From Bryobacteraceae bacterium (GTDB taxonomy: Bacteria > Acidobacteriota > Terriglobia > Bryobacterales > Bryobacteraceae), in contig JASHQT010000098.1 of NCBI GenBank assembly GCA_030039005.1, positions 1 through 14,822 on the forward strand: DNA of 14,822 bases, given 5' to 3'. The notes beneath the pieces were generated by a model. The model searched no databases, had not been told where the DNA came from, and worked only from the letters and a program-made list of their open reading frames with translations. Below are positions 1 to 6,167 of this stretch, one piece after another. Each line of letters starts with the position of its first letter. The stretch's first letter is position 1. The position numbers and the translations under genes were made by a program.

Positions 1-278
1 ATCGGTCCAATGCCGGCGATCCCGTCGCGTTCGTCCAGGCAGTTGCTGCCGGCGATCGCGCCGTCCACTTCGGCCACCACGCAGTAGAATCCGGGATGCG
101 AGAACATTTGCGTCAGCGCCCGGACGCCATGCGCGGGTTCGGGGATATCCGGCGGGAAATTGTGAGCGGTACTGATTGTGTGGAACGCCTCGTAGCAAAT
201 CTGCCCGCACGGGGCCGCATCCTCGGGCTGGGCGCGCCGGATAGCCACCGCGCCGTGGCTGACAGTCGCGGTGCTCAT
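1..278 (-). CDS. GNAT-family N-acetyltransferase, C-terminus beyond window
   Basis: Partial gene whose ATG lies at 278-276 and which runs off the left edge, giving about 92 residues. The protein starts MSTATVSHGAVAIRRAQPED, and the IRRAQPEDA strand-helix entry is typical of the N-terminal half of GNAT acetyltransferases, which move an acetyl group from acetyl-CoA to an amine. A segment around residues 62-75 (FYCVVAEVDGAIAGSN) matches the central beta strands of the fold. The acetyl-CoA-binding motif A would lie beyond the edge, so neither catalysis nor substrate can be judged. The start overlaps the upstream regulator's stop in an ATGA arrangement, so the two are probably co-translated. No strong Shine-Dalgarno precedes it, which fits coupling. 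The family call is fairly safe; the substrate is unknown. Confidence 0.75.
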   Translation of the reverse strand, partial: MSTATVSHGAVAIRRAQPEDAAPCGQICYEAFHTISTAHNFPPDIPEPAHGVRALTQMFSHPGFYCVVAEVDGAIAGSNCLDERDGIAGIGP

Positions 279-1054
279 AGCTTCAACAGCGCCCGCAAGC
301 GCTTGGTCTGCACGCGGCTCACCGGCACTTCAGTTTGTTTCTTGTCGTCCATGCGGAGCTGGAAGCTCGACTTGAACCACGGGATCACTTCCTTGATGCG
401 GTGAATGTTCACCAGGAACGAGCGGTGCACGCGCCAGAACGTTTCCGGATCGAGATTGGATTGCAGCTCTTCGATGGTGCGGTAGTTCGATTCGCCCTCG
501 ACGTTGGTCGCCACCACCGTGATCAGCCCGTCGTCGATGGTCGCATACACCACGTCCTGCGCATCCACGATGAAGTTGCGATTGTTGTTCTTCACCAGGA
601 GCTTGGTGCGCTGCGGCGAGGTCTTCACCGGCGCGGATTCGAGCGGCGGCAGGGCCTTGGCTTTCTCGGCCACGGCCTTGCGCGCGCGTTCGACGGCCAG
701 TGCCAGCCGGTCCTTCTCGATGGGCTTGAGCAGATAATCCAGCGCCTCCCAGCGAAACGCCTCGATCGCGTACTGATCGAACGCTGTCGCCAGGATGAAA
801 TGCGGCAGCGGAATGCCCTTTTCGCGCAATTGCTGGATCACGCCGAAGCCGTCCAGGCCGGGCATCTGGACGTCGAGGAAAACAACATCCGGCTCCAGAT
901 TTTCGATCAACTTGACGGCTTCCAGTCCGTTGCGCCCGGTGGCCAGGACTTCGACGTCCGGAAATTCCTTCAGCAGGTACGTCAATTCCTCGCGCGCCAG
1001 TTGCTCGTCATCGATGAGAATCGCGGAAAGAGTCGTCGCTGCGCGTTCTGTCAT
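275..1054 (-). CDS. LytTR-family response regulator transcription factor
   Basis: A 259-residue two-domain regulator. Residues about 10-125 form a receiver domain: acidic pair D15-D16, phospho-acceptor D61 in VFLDVQMPG, switch T90 and conserved K110 in LDYLLKP. A linker rich in Ala, Pro and Lys follows. Residues about 148-259 form a LytTR DNA-binding domain, with the typical segment FWRVHRSFLVNIHRIKEV near residues 206-223. Such proteins bind direct repeats upstream of targets once phosphorylated by a LytS/AlgZ-like histidine kinase. No kinase is visible on the upstream side; the only close partner is the GNAT gene, whose ATG overlaps this stop codon. A GAGAA sequence a few bases before the ATG may be a weak ribosome site. 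Regulon unknown. Confidence 0.93.
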   Translation of the reverse strand: MTERAATTLSAILIDDEQLAREELTYLLKEFPDVEVLATGRNGLEAVKLIENLEPDVVFLDVQMPGLDGFGVIQQLREKGIPLPHFILATAFDQYAIEAFRWEALDYLLKPIEKDRLALAVERARKAVAEKAKALPPLESAPVKTSPQRTKLLVKNNNRNFIVDAQDVVYATIDDGLITVVATNVEGESNYRTIEELQSNLDPETFWRVHRSFLVNIHRIKEVIPWFKSSFQLRMDDKKQTEVPVSRVQTKRLRALLKL

Positions 1055-1366
1055 CAGTTCTCAGTGTAGCCGAGTTAGGGGTTGGCAAACGCCCTTCCGG
1101 CCTGCTTTGTACCTTGGATTCGGTGCGGGAACCAGGAAGGTTATATGCTGAGTCTAGGCATTTGTTACATCAGCAAATCGCGGTGATTGTGTTTGACAAC
1201 AGTTCTCTCTTGGCGGCGCAAACCTGTTACAGAAGATGGGTGCCACGCAGGTCGCATGAGCTCTCCACCAAGGTTCGGCTCGCGCTGGGCCAGTTAGCCC
1301 TCATTCGGGATCACGTGCAACTGCTAATCCCGGTGGCTCGGAGCGGAGGCTAGAAAGAGCGGCGTA
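1055..1366. other. Intergenic region with no recognisable gene
   Basis: About 310 bp between the divergent LytTR regulator and the small membrane-protein gene. Short open frames exist but none looks like a known protein. A TTGACA hexamer at 1193-1198 resembles a -35 box, but no good -10 lies 16-18 bp downstream. The promoters of both flanking genes should be here; I cannot place either. No strong hairpin or repeat was found by eye. Confidence 0.5.
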
Positions 1367-1654
1367 GTGAAAATCATGAAGCCTAGCCGGTGGAGCGTTG
1401 CCGTCGGATTAATCTGGTCCATCATCATTTTCGGTGCGGTAAATTGGATAGCTCTGGCACGTAGGGCGTATTGTTTCGACTGTGGCTTTGCTCGCGGCGT
1501 CCCATTTATCCTGTTCCACGATTCAGGCTTTCCTATCATGCCCGCCAGGATTGATTGGACGGGCCTCTTAGCTGACGTTTTGGTCACCGTGGTTAGCGGC
1601 TACATGCTCGCACTGTTGATTCACCTGACCTATCTTAGATTTGGTTCAAAGTAG
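1367..1654 (+). CDS. Small two-helix membrane protein with CxxC motif, unknown function
   Basis: Up to 95 residues from a GTG at 1367; an in-frame ATG at 1376 would give 92 and starts MKPSRWSVAV. A purine-rich GAAAGAG about 8 bases before the GTG could serve as ribosome site. Two hydrophobic segments, about residues 11-30 and 66-88, suggest a membrane protein with a roughly 35-residue loop. That loop carries C36-F-D-C39 and an aromatic/Gly-rich stretch (GVPFILFHDSGF). The CxxC could bind metal or be redox-active, but nothing in the sequence decides. GC is about 53% by hand count of a large part of the gene, visibly below the flanking genes, so it may have a different origin. Coding status rests on the clean helix-loop-helix pattern. 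I do not recognise a named family. Confidence 0.6.
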   Translation: MKIMKPSRWSVAVGLIWSIIIFGAVNWIALARRAYCFDCGFARGVPFILFHDSGFPIMPARIDWTGLLADVLVTVVSGYMLALLIHLTYLRFGSK

Positions 1655-1688
1655 CCCACTACCGAATTTCCTTCGCGCGTGTATAAAA

Positions 1689-1697
1689 TGTTACAAT
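1689..1697 (+). promoter_or_regulatory. Putative extended -10 promoter of the inositol synthase operon
   Basis: TG followed by one base and TACAAT (1692-1697) matches an extended -10 element. It sits in a locally AT-rich stretch that also contains TATAAA at 1682-1687. No good -35 is seen 17 bp upstream, as is common for extended -10 promoters. Predicted transcription start is around 1703-1705, giving a leader of roughly 65 bases before the TTG at 1771. Based on consensus only. Confidence 0.45.
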
Positions 1698-1698
1698 A

Positions 1699-1716
1699 GC
1701 GACGGATAGGCGTCGC
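1699..1716. repeat. Perfect 6-bp inverted repeat at the predicted transcription start
   Basis: GCGACG (1699-1704) and CGTCGC (1711-1716) are perfect inverted copies separated by GATAGG. The palindrome begins 2 bp after the putative -10 and spans the expected start site. It could be an operator half-site pair or a 5' mRNA hairpin. A chance 6-bp palindrome in GC-rich DNA is also possible. Confidence 0.4.
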
Positions 1717-1756
1717 AAAAGCCCGTTGGAGAGGGCCTGGGAGCCTCGCGCCAACC

Positions 1757-1763
1757 AAGGAGA
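1757..1763 (+). promoter_or_regulatory. Shine-Dalgarno AAGGAGA fixing a TTG start
   Basis: AAGGAGA lies 7 bases before the TTG at 1771, ideal spacing. It decides the start of the inositol synthase, because the open frame extends 45 bases further upstream to another TTG at 1726 that has no comparable site. Confidence 0.7.
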
Positions 1764-1770
1764 ATCGAAG

Positions 1771-3090
1771 TTGTCTACCACAGGAAACACCCGCATTGCG
1801 CCCGCCGAAGGTAAGCTGGGAGTTCTGATCCCCGGCATCGGCGCGGTCAGCACCACGTTCATGGCGGGAGTGGAAGCGGTCAAGCGCGGCTTGGGGCAGC
1901 CCATCGGATCGCTGACACAGCTCGGCACCGTCCGCCTGGGCAAACGCACCGAAGGCCGCACACCGAAAATCAAGGATTTCGTTCCGCTGGCTAACATCGA
2001 AGACCTGGTCTTCGGCGGTTGGGACATTTTCAACGATACGGCGTATGAATCCGCCGTGCACGCCGAGGTTCTGGAAAAATCGCTGCTGGAGCAGGTTCGC
2101 GAGCCGCTGAGCGCCATTAAGGCCATGCCGGCGGTCTTCGAGCCCGATTACGTGCGGCGGTTGCACGGCCCCAACGTCAAGCAAGCCGGGTCCAAGATGG
2201 ACAAAGCCGAAATGCTGATGGAGGACATTCGGCAGTTTCGCGCGGCCAACAGCGTCGATCGAGTGATCATGATCTGGTGCGCTTCAACGGAGGTCTTCCA
2301 CAAACCGAGCGCCGTCCATCAGACGCTCAAGGATTTCGAGTGCGGGCTGCAGAAGAATGATCCTGAAATCGCCCCCAGCCAGATCTACGCCTATGCCGCG
2401 CTCAAGAGCGGAGTGCCGTACGCCAATGGCGCGCCCAATCTCACCACCGACACCCCGGCGCTGCTCGAACTCGCGCGCGAGCGCCAAATCCCCATTTGCG
2501 GCAAGGATTTCAAAACCGGCCAGACGTTTATGAAAACGCTGATCGCGCCGGGATTCAAGGCGCGCATGCTGGGCGTCTCGGGCTGGTTCTCCACCAACAT
2601 CTTGGGCAATCGCGATGGCGAAGTGCTGGAAGACCCGGGCTCTTTCAAATCCAAGGAAGAGACCAAGCTCAGCGTGCTGCAACAGATCCTGCAGCCTGAG
2701 CTCTACCCGCAGCTTTATAAGGACCTTTATCACGCAGTCCGCATCAATTACTATCCGCCCCGCGGCGACGCCAAGGAAGGCTGGGACAACATCGACATTT
2801 TCGGATGGCTCGGTTATCCCATGCAGATCAAGATCAACTTCTTGTGCCGCGATTCCATCCTGGCCGCTCCCCTGGTGCTCGATCTGGTTCTGTTCCTCGA
2901 TCTGGCGCAGCGGGCGGGCATGAAAGGCATCCAGGAGTGGCTGTCCTTCTACTTCAAGGCCCCGATGACGGCGCCCGGATTGTATCCCGAGCACGACATC
3001 TTTATCCAATTGATGAAGCTGAAGAACACGCTGCGTTGGATGCGCGGAGAGGACTTGATTACACACCTTGGGCTCGAGTATTACGACTAA
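1771..3090 (+). CDS. ino1: Inositol-3-phosphate synthase (myo-inositol-1-phosphate synthase)
   Basis: About 439 residues from the TTG at 1771. The enzyme converts glucose 6-phosphate to 1L-myo-inositol 3-phosphate using tightly bound NAD, the committed step of inositol synthesis. From that start, an N-terminal Rossmann motif VLIPGIGAVSTT lies near residues 18-29 and FGGWDIFND near 81-89. The family hallmark GKDFKTGQT is near 244-252, STNILGNRDG near 274-283, and the C-terminal active-site block GYPMQIKINFLCRDSILAAP near 348-367. Length and motif order fit the bacterial branch of the family. The next gene overlaps its 3' end, suggesting co-transcription. Likely products are inositol-containing phospholipids or soluble inositol phosphates, but no CDP-inositol transferase or inositol phosphatase is in the window. 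The TTG start may limit expression. Confidence 0.93.
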   Translation: MSTTGNTRIAPAEGKLGVLIPGIGAVSTTFMAGVEAVKRGLGQPIGSLTQLGTVRLGKRTEGRTPKIKDFVPLANIEDLVFGGWDIFNDTAYESAVHAEVLEKSLLEQVREPLSAIKAMPAVFEPDYVRRLHGPNVKQAGSKMDKAEMLMEDIRQFRAANSVDRVIMIWCASTEVFHKPSAVHQTLKDFECGLQKNDPEIAPSQIYAYAALKSGVPYANGAPNLTTDTPALLELARERQIPICGKDFKTGQTFMKTLIAPGFKARMLGVSGWFSTNILGNRDGEVLEDPGSFKSKEETKLSVLQQILQPELYPQLYKDLYHAVRINYYPPRGDAKEGWDNIDIFGWLGYPMQIKINFLCRDSILAAPLVLDLVLFLDLAQRAGMKGIQEWLSFYFKAPMTAPGLYPEHDIFIQLMKLKNTLRWMRGEDLITHLGLEYYD

Positions 3091-4120
3091 CGGATCCAAG
3101 CGCCAGGAGCCGGCCAAGCGCAAAGTGCTGGTGATCGGCGGCACTCTGTTCATCGGTCAGGCGCTGGTGAAGGAACTGTTGCACGCCGGGCACGACGTCA
3201 GCGTGCTGCACCGCAAGCCGCGGCACAAGCTGGGCAAACGGGTGGGGAACATCGTCGCGGATCGCAACGATCCCGACGCGGTCAAGCGCGCGCTGGCCGG
3301 CAAGGGCTTCGACATCGTCTACGACAATGTGTACGATTTTGAGCACGGCACCACGGCCGCCCAAGTGGAAGCGACGGCTCGCGCTTGTGGAAACAATCTG
3401 CAGCGTTATGTCTTTATGTCGAGCGTGGCGGCCTACGGCGACGGGCTGAACCATCACGAGGGCGACGCGCTCGCGCCCGACGATCATCCCGACTCCTACG
3501 TGCGCAACAAGGCCATGAGCGAACGGGCGTTGTTCCGCATGCGCCAGCGCAACGGGTTTCCGGTGGTGACCTTGCGTCCTCCGTTCATCTACGGCCCCGG
3601 CAATCCGTTCTACCGCGAGGCGTTTTTCTGGGACCGTTTGCGCGAAGGCCGTCCACTGATCCTGCCGGGCGACGGGCGACGGCTCATGCAGTTCGTCAAC
3701 ATCCACGATTTGGTGCGCGCCTGTGTGAAGGCCATCGATACGCCGGATATCGAGGGGCACGCGTTCAACATCGCCAATTCGCGTCCGCTCACCCAGATGG
3801 AGGCTGTCGAAGCCTTCGCGCGCGCCGCCGGCAAAGAGCCGACGTTCGTGCGCCTGCCGCGCGAGCGCATCCTGCGCGCTGGCGGCCATCCCATGGGCCC
3901 GAAACTCTACTTCGGCATGTACTTTGACATGCCGGCTATTACGGTGGTGGTCAACAAAGCACAGCGCGTTTTGAAGTTCAAGCCCATCGACTTCAACGCC
4001 GGACTCAAGGAGAGCTACCGCTGGTATCTGCGGCACAAGTTCCCCAAACCGGATTACTCGTTCGAAGACGCGCTGATTGCCGCCGCGCCGGCGTCGGCGT
4101 ATTCGGCGCCGCTGGATTGA
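3068..4120 (+). CDS. NAD-dependent epimerase/dehydratase (extended/atypical SDR)
   Basis: Up to 350 residues from a TTG at 3068 that overlaps the synthase stop by 23 bp. A GTG at 3125 would remove 19 residues and begin just before the Rossmann strand, so the start is uncertain. Nucleotide-binding motif VIGGTLFIG is at about residues 22-30; this GGTxFIG form is typical of the CSP41-like and sugar-epimerase SDR groups. S118-S119 and Y144-x3-K148 (YVRNK) supply the catalytic triad. PPFIYGPGNP (171-180) and MQFVNIHDLV (about 207-216) are typical extended-SDR substrate-side motifs. The substrate is probably a nucleotide sugar or polyol derivative. Linkage to the inositol synthase suggests a step on an inositol or sugar-phosphate product, which is inference only. 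Confidence 0.85.
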   Translation: MGSSITTNGSKRQEPAKRKVLVIGGTLFIGQALVKELLHAGHDVSVLHRKPRHKLGKRVGNIVADRNDPDAVKRALAGKGFDIVYDNVYDFEHGTTAAQVEATARACGNNLQRYVFMSSVAAYGDGLNHHEGDALAPDDHPDSYVRNKAMSERALFRMRQRNGFPVVTLRPPFIYGPGNPFYREAFFWDRLREGRPLILPGDGRRLMQFVNIHDLVRACVKAIDTPDIEGHAFNIANSRPLTQMEAVEAFARAAGKEPTFVRLPRERILRAGGHPMGPKLYFGMYFDMPAITVVVNKAQRVLKFKPIDFNAGLKESYRWYLRHKFPKPDYSFEDALIAAAPASAYSAPLD

Positions 4121-4130
4121 GCGCATAATA

Positions 4131-4138
4131 GGGAAGAG
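4131..4138 (+). promoter_or_regulatory. Ribosome binding site selecting the Uma2 start
   Basis: GGGAAGAG lies 7 bases before the ATG at 4146. The open frame could begin 69 bases earlier inside the epimerase gene, but that extension is an arginine-rich artefact of the overlapping frame. Confidence 0.55.
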
Positions 4139-4145
4139 TACGCCG

Positions 4146-4655
4146 ATGTCGAGCGCCACACTCGTTTCAGTTCAGGAATATCTTGCGACCTGCTATCGTC
4201 CGGATCGGGAATACGTCGACGGCGAAATCCAGGAGCGCAATTTGGGCGAACAACCGCATAGCCTGATCCAAGCCAGCCTGACCACCTTTTTGTTTAACCA
4301 CCGGCGTGAATGGGGAATCCGGGTGCTGCCCGAGCAGCGCGTTCAGGTTAGCCCGACTCGTTTTCGCGTTCCCGACGTATGTGTCCTCACGGCTGATGCT
4401 TCGCGCGATCCCATTGTGCGCGAGGCCCCAATTCTTTGCGTCGAGATCCTTTCCGCGGAGGATCGGGTGTCCCGGTTACATGAGAAGCTCGCGGATTATT
4501 TCCAAATGGGCGTTCGCTATGTTTGGGTCATTGACCCGGAAAGCAGGCGCGCGTTCTGCTACACGCCCGGCGAAATGCACGAAGTCCTGGACGGGATCCT
4601 GCGAACGCAGAATCCGAACATCGAAGTCCCGCTCGCCGACGTTTTCGAAGCCTGA
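4146..4655 (+). CDS. Uma2-family (DUF820) PD-(D/E)XK nuclease-like protein
   Basis: 169 residues from the ATG at 4146. The fold signature of the Uma2 family is clear: YVDGEI near residues 23-28, D77 in FRVPDVCV, E100 in CVEILS, K114 in HEKLADYFQMGV and the strand YVWVIDPE at about 125-132. D77, E100 and K114 form a plausible PD-(D/E)XK catalytic set. Family members are abundant in cyanobacteria, Chloroflexota and Acidobacteriota, usually as multi-copy genes of unknown biological role. It lies 25 bp after the epimerase gene and has its own ribosome site, so it could be cotranscribed or independent. Its TGA (4653-4655) directly touches the stop codon of the convergent nucleotidyltransferase gene. 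All likely active-site residues are present, so it is not evidently decayed. Confidence 0.88.
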   Translation: MSSATLVSVQEYLATCYRPDREYVDGEIQERNLGEQPHSLIQASLTTFLFNHRREWGIRVLPEQRVQVSPTRFRVPDVCVLTADASRDPIVREAPILCVEILSAEDRVSRLHEKLADYFQMGVRYVWVIDPESRRAFCYTPGEMHEVLDGILRTQNPNIEVPLADVFEA

Positions 4656-5231
4656 TTATTCGCCGCGCTCTTCCTCGCGCACCCGCTCCAGGCGCTGGCG
4701 CAACGCCTCGGGCAGTCCCGCCTCGATCTCCGGCGTGATCAGCCCGACCGAATCCATGTCGATGATGTGCGTTTTGTCCTTGATCCGAAAGCTGGTGAGC
4801 TTCATGCGCACTAGTTCCGGCACCGCCGCCAAAAGAAAGCCTTCTACCGTTTTAGTGGGCGCCGAGAAGTCCGGGATCGGCGACAGGTCTGTCGGGCGAA
4901 CCTTCTCTCGAATGAAGACCAAATGAACGGCGCTCTTGGCCTTCGGGGCCTCGGCGTTCACCAACATGTCGATCCCCGCCACGTGCCGATACCGGAAGCC
5001 GAAGGATTCGGCGGCCTTCGCGATGCGCGCGAGGTCGCTCCGGTCTACTGCGATATCGACGTCACGCGTCAACCGAGCCGCGTCAGGGTCTCGTGCGCTG
5101 ACCTGGAAGAATACGGCCATTCCCCCGATCACGCGATATTCAATTCCCGCATCCGTTAGCGCGGAGTGCAGGCGCTCTAAGAGCGTAAACAACTGTTCCA
5201 CATGAGCATCCAGTGCCTTCGCCGTAATCAT
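4656..5231 (-). CDS. Nucleotidyltransferase-fold protein (AbiEii/MNT-like)
   Basis: 191 residues. A predicted N-terminal helix precedes VIGGMAVFF (about 34-42), the GG motif of polymerase-beta-like nucleotidyltransferases, and TRDVDIAVD (55-63), where D57 and D59 form the metal-binding DxD. A later ELVRMKLTSFRIKDKTHIID block (139-158) resembles the conserved K...RxKD region of AbiEii-type and related stand-alone nucleotidyltransferases. Such proteins transfer NMP to protein, RNA or a small molecule. Some are toxins of AbiE or MNT-HEPN pairs, but no AbiEi-like or HEPN partner is adjacent here. Its ATG directly follows the TAA of the deacetylase-like gene, with AAGG 9 bases upstream, so it is probably the last gene of the ruvX-mltG operon. 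Target unknown. Confidence 0.75.
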   Translation of the reverse strand: MITAKALDAHVEQLFTLLERLHSALTDAGIEYRVIGGMAVFFQVSARDPDAARLTRDVDIAVDRSDLARIAKAAESFGFRYRHVAGIDMLVNAEAPKAKSAVHLVFIREKVRPTDLSPIPDFSAPTKTVEGFLLAAVPELVRMKLTSFRIKDKTHIIDMDSVGLITPEIEAGLPEALRQRLERVREEERGE

Positions 5232-6152
5232 TTAGGGCTGCCTTGATTGTGGCACAAGCGCTTCCCGCGCCGCCCTCGCCGTGTTGCAGTGGATCACAAC
5301 CGTATCGTTCGTATCGCGGGCGTAGCCGCCGGCCAGCACCACGGCCACGGGAACGGATTGAGCTAGCACTGTTTCAAACACTAACGCATCGCGGCGTTTC
5401 AACCCATCCATGGTCAGCGCCAGACCGCCCAACTGATCGTCGCCGTACGGATCGGCGCCCGCCACGTGGATGGCCAGATCCGGCTCAAAGCTCATCGCGA
5501 GCTTCAGCGCGCCGTCCAGTCGCTCCAGATATTCGTCATCGCCTACACCGTCCGCCAGATGCACGTCGATCACCGAAGGCGGCTTTTCGGCCGGATAATT
5601 GTTGAACTGGTGCAGCGACAGCGTCAGGACGCTCCGGTCGCCCGCGAAGATCGCCGCCGTGCCATTGCCGTGATGCACGTCGCAATCGATCACCAGCGCC
5701 TTTGCAATCCGCCGCCGGTGTTGCAGCGCGCGGATGGCGATGGCAACGTCGTGGATCGCGCAAAAACCTTCGCCGTGGTCCGGAAACGCGTGATGAAATC
5801 CTCCGCCGATGTTGAACCCGATGCGGTTGCCGAGCGCGTTTTGCGCGGCTAAGATCGTGCCGCCCGCAGCCAGCCAAAATCCTTCCACCATCTCGCGCGA
5901 GTACGGAATTTCCAGCCGTACGATCTCGGCCTGGCTCAACGTCCCTGCCTTCAGCCGCTGCACCCAGCCGGCATCGTGAACGCGCAGTACATCGTCATCG
6001 GCTACCGGTTCGGGCTCGACGAAATCGCCCGGTCCGGCGAAGCCCTCTTGGAGCAAGCGATCGTGAATCAGCCGGTACTTGCGCGCGGGAAACACGTGCT
6101 CACCGAAGTTCAGATCGTACCGCGGATGGTACACCAACTGGAACGGGAGCAT
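5232..6152 (-). CDS. Histone deacetylase superfamily zinc hydrolase
   Basis: 306 residues matching the arginase/deacetylase fold of the HDAC/AcuC/acetylpolyamine-amidohydrolase superfamily, closest in feel to short HDAC11-like bacterial members. The catalytic His pair is H120-H121 in GGGFHHAF. Zinc ligands are D158 and H160 in DCDVHHGNG and D234 in GADPYGDD. The transition-state Tyr is Y277 in LAGGYARD. All required residues are present, so it is likely an active deacylase. Possible substrates are acetyl-lysine, acetylpolyamines or another small amide. It starts 15 bp after mltG, in the same reading frame as mltG, with no convincing Shine-Dalgarno, and ends abutting the nucleotidyltransferase start (TAA then ATG). 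Context does not reveal the substrate. Confidence 0.92.
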   Translation of the reverse strand: MLPFQLVYHPRYDLNFGEHVFPARKYRLIHDRLLQEGFAGPGDFVEPEPVADDDVLRVHDAGWVQRLKAGTLSQAEIVRLEIPYSREMVEGFWLAAGGTILAAQNALGNRIGFNIGGGFHHAFPDHGEGFCAIHDVAIAIRALQHRRRIAKALVIDCDVHHGNGTAAIFAGDRSVLTLSLHQFNNYPAEKPPSVIDVHLADGVGDDEYLERLDGALKLAMSFEPDLAIHVAGADPYGDDQLGGLALTMDGLKRRDALVFETVLAQSVPVAVVLAGGYARDTNDTVVIHCNTARAAREALVPQSRQP

Positions 6153-6167
6153 GCCTGGTCGTTGGTA

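Noticed and set aside
335..1069. A 244-codon plus-strand frame opposite the LytTR regulator
   Set aside because: The opposite strand encodes a complete receiver plus LytTR protein; this frame has no family motifs and a biased composition.
1193..1230. TTGACA as a sigma-70 promoter for the small membrane protein
   Set aside because: The bases 17 bp downstream do not resemble a -10, and TGTTAC is about 26 bp away, too far.
1726..1770. Upstream TTG at 1726 as start of the inositol synthase
   Set aside because: No suitable ribosome site precedes it, whereas AAGGAGA sits 7 bases before the TTG at 1771.
3059..4159. A long minus-strand open frame of 366 codons across the epimerase gene
   Set aside because: It lies wholly opposite a gene with clear SDR motifs and is rich in Arg, His and Val, as expected for an antisense shadow of high-GC coding DNA.
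4146..5231. Uma2 and nucleotidyltransferase genes as a toxin-antitoxin or defence pair
   Set aside because: They are convergent rather than co-directional, and the nucleotidyltransferase belongs to the ruvX-side operon, so shared function is not supported.
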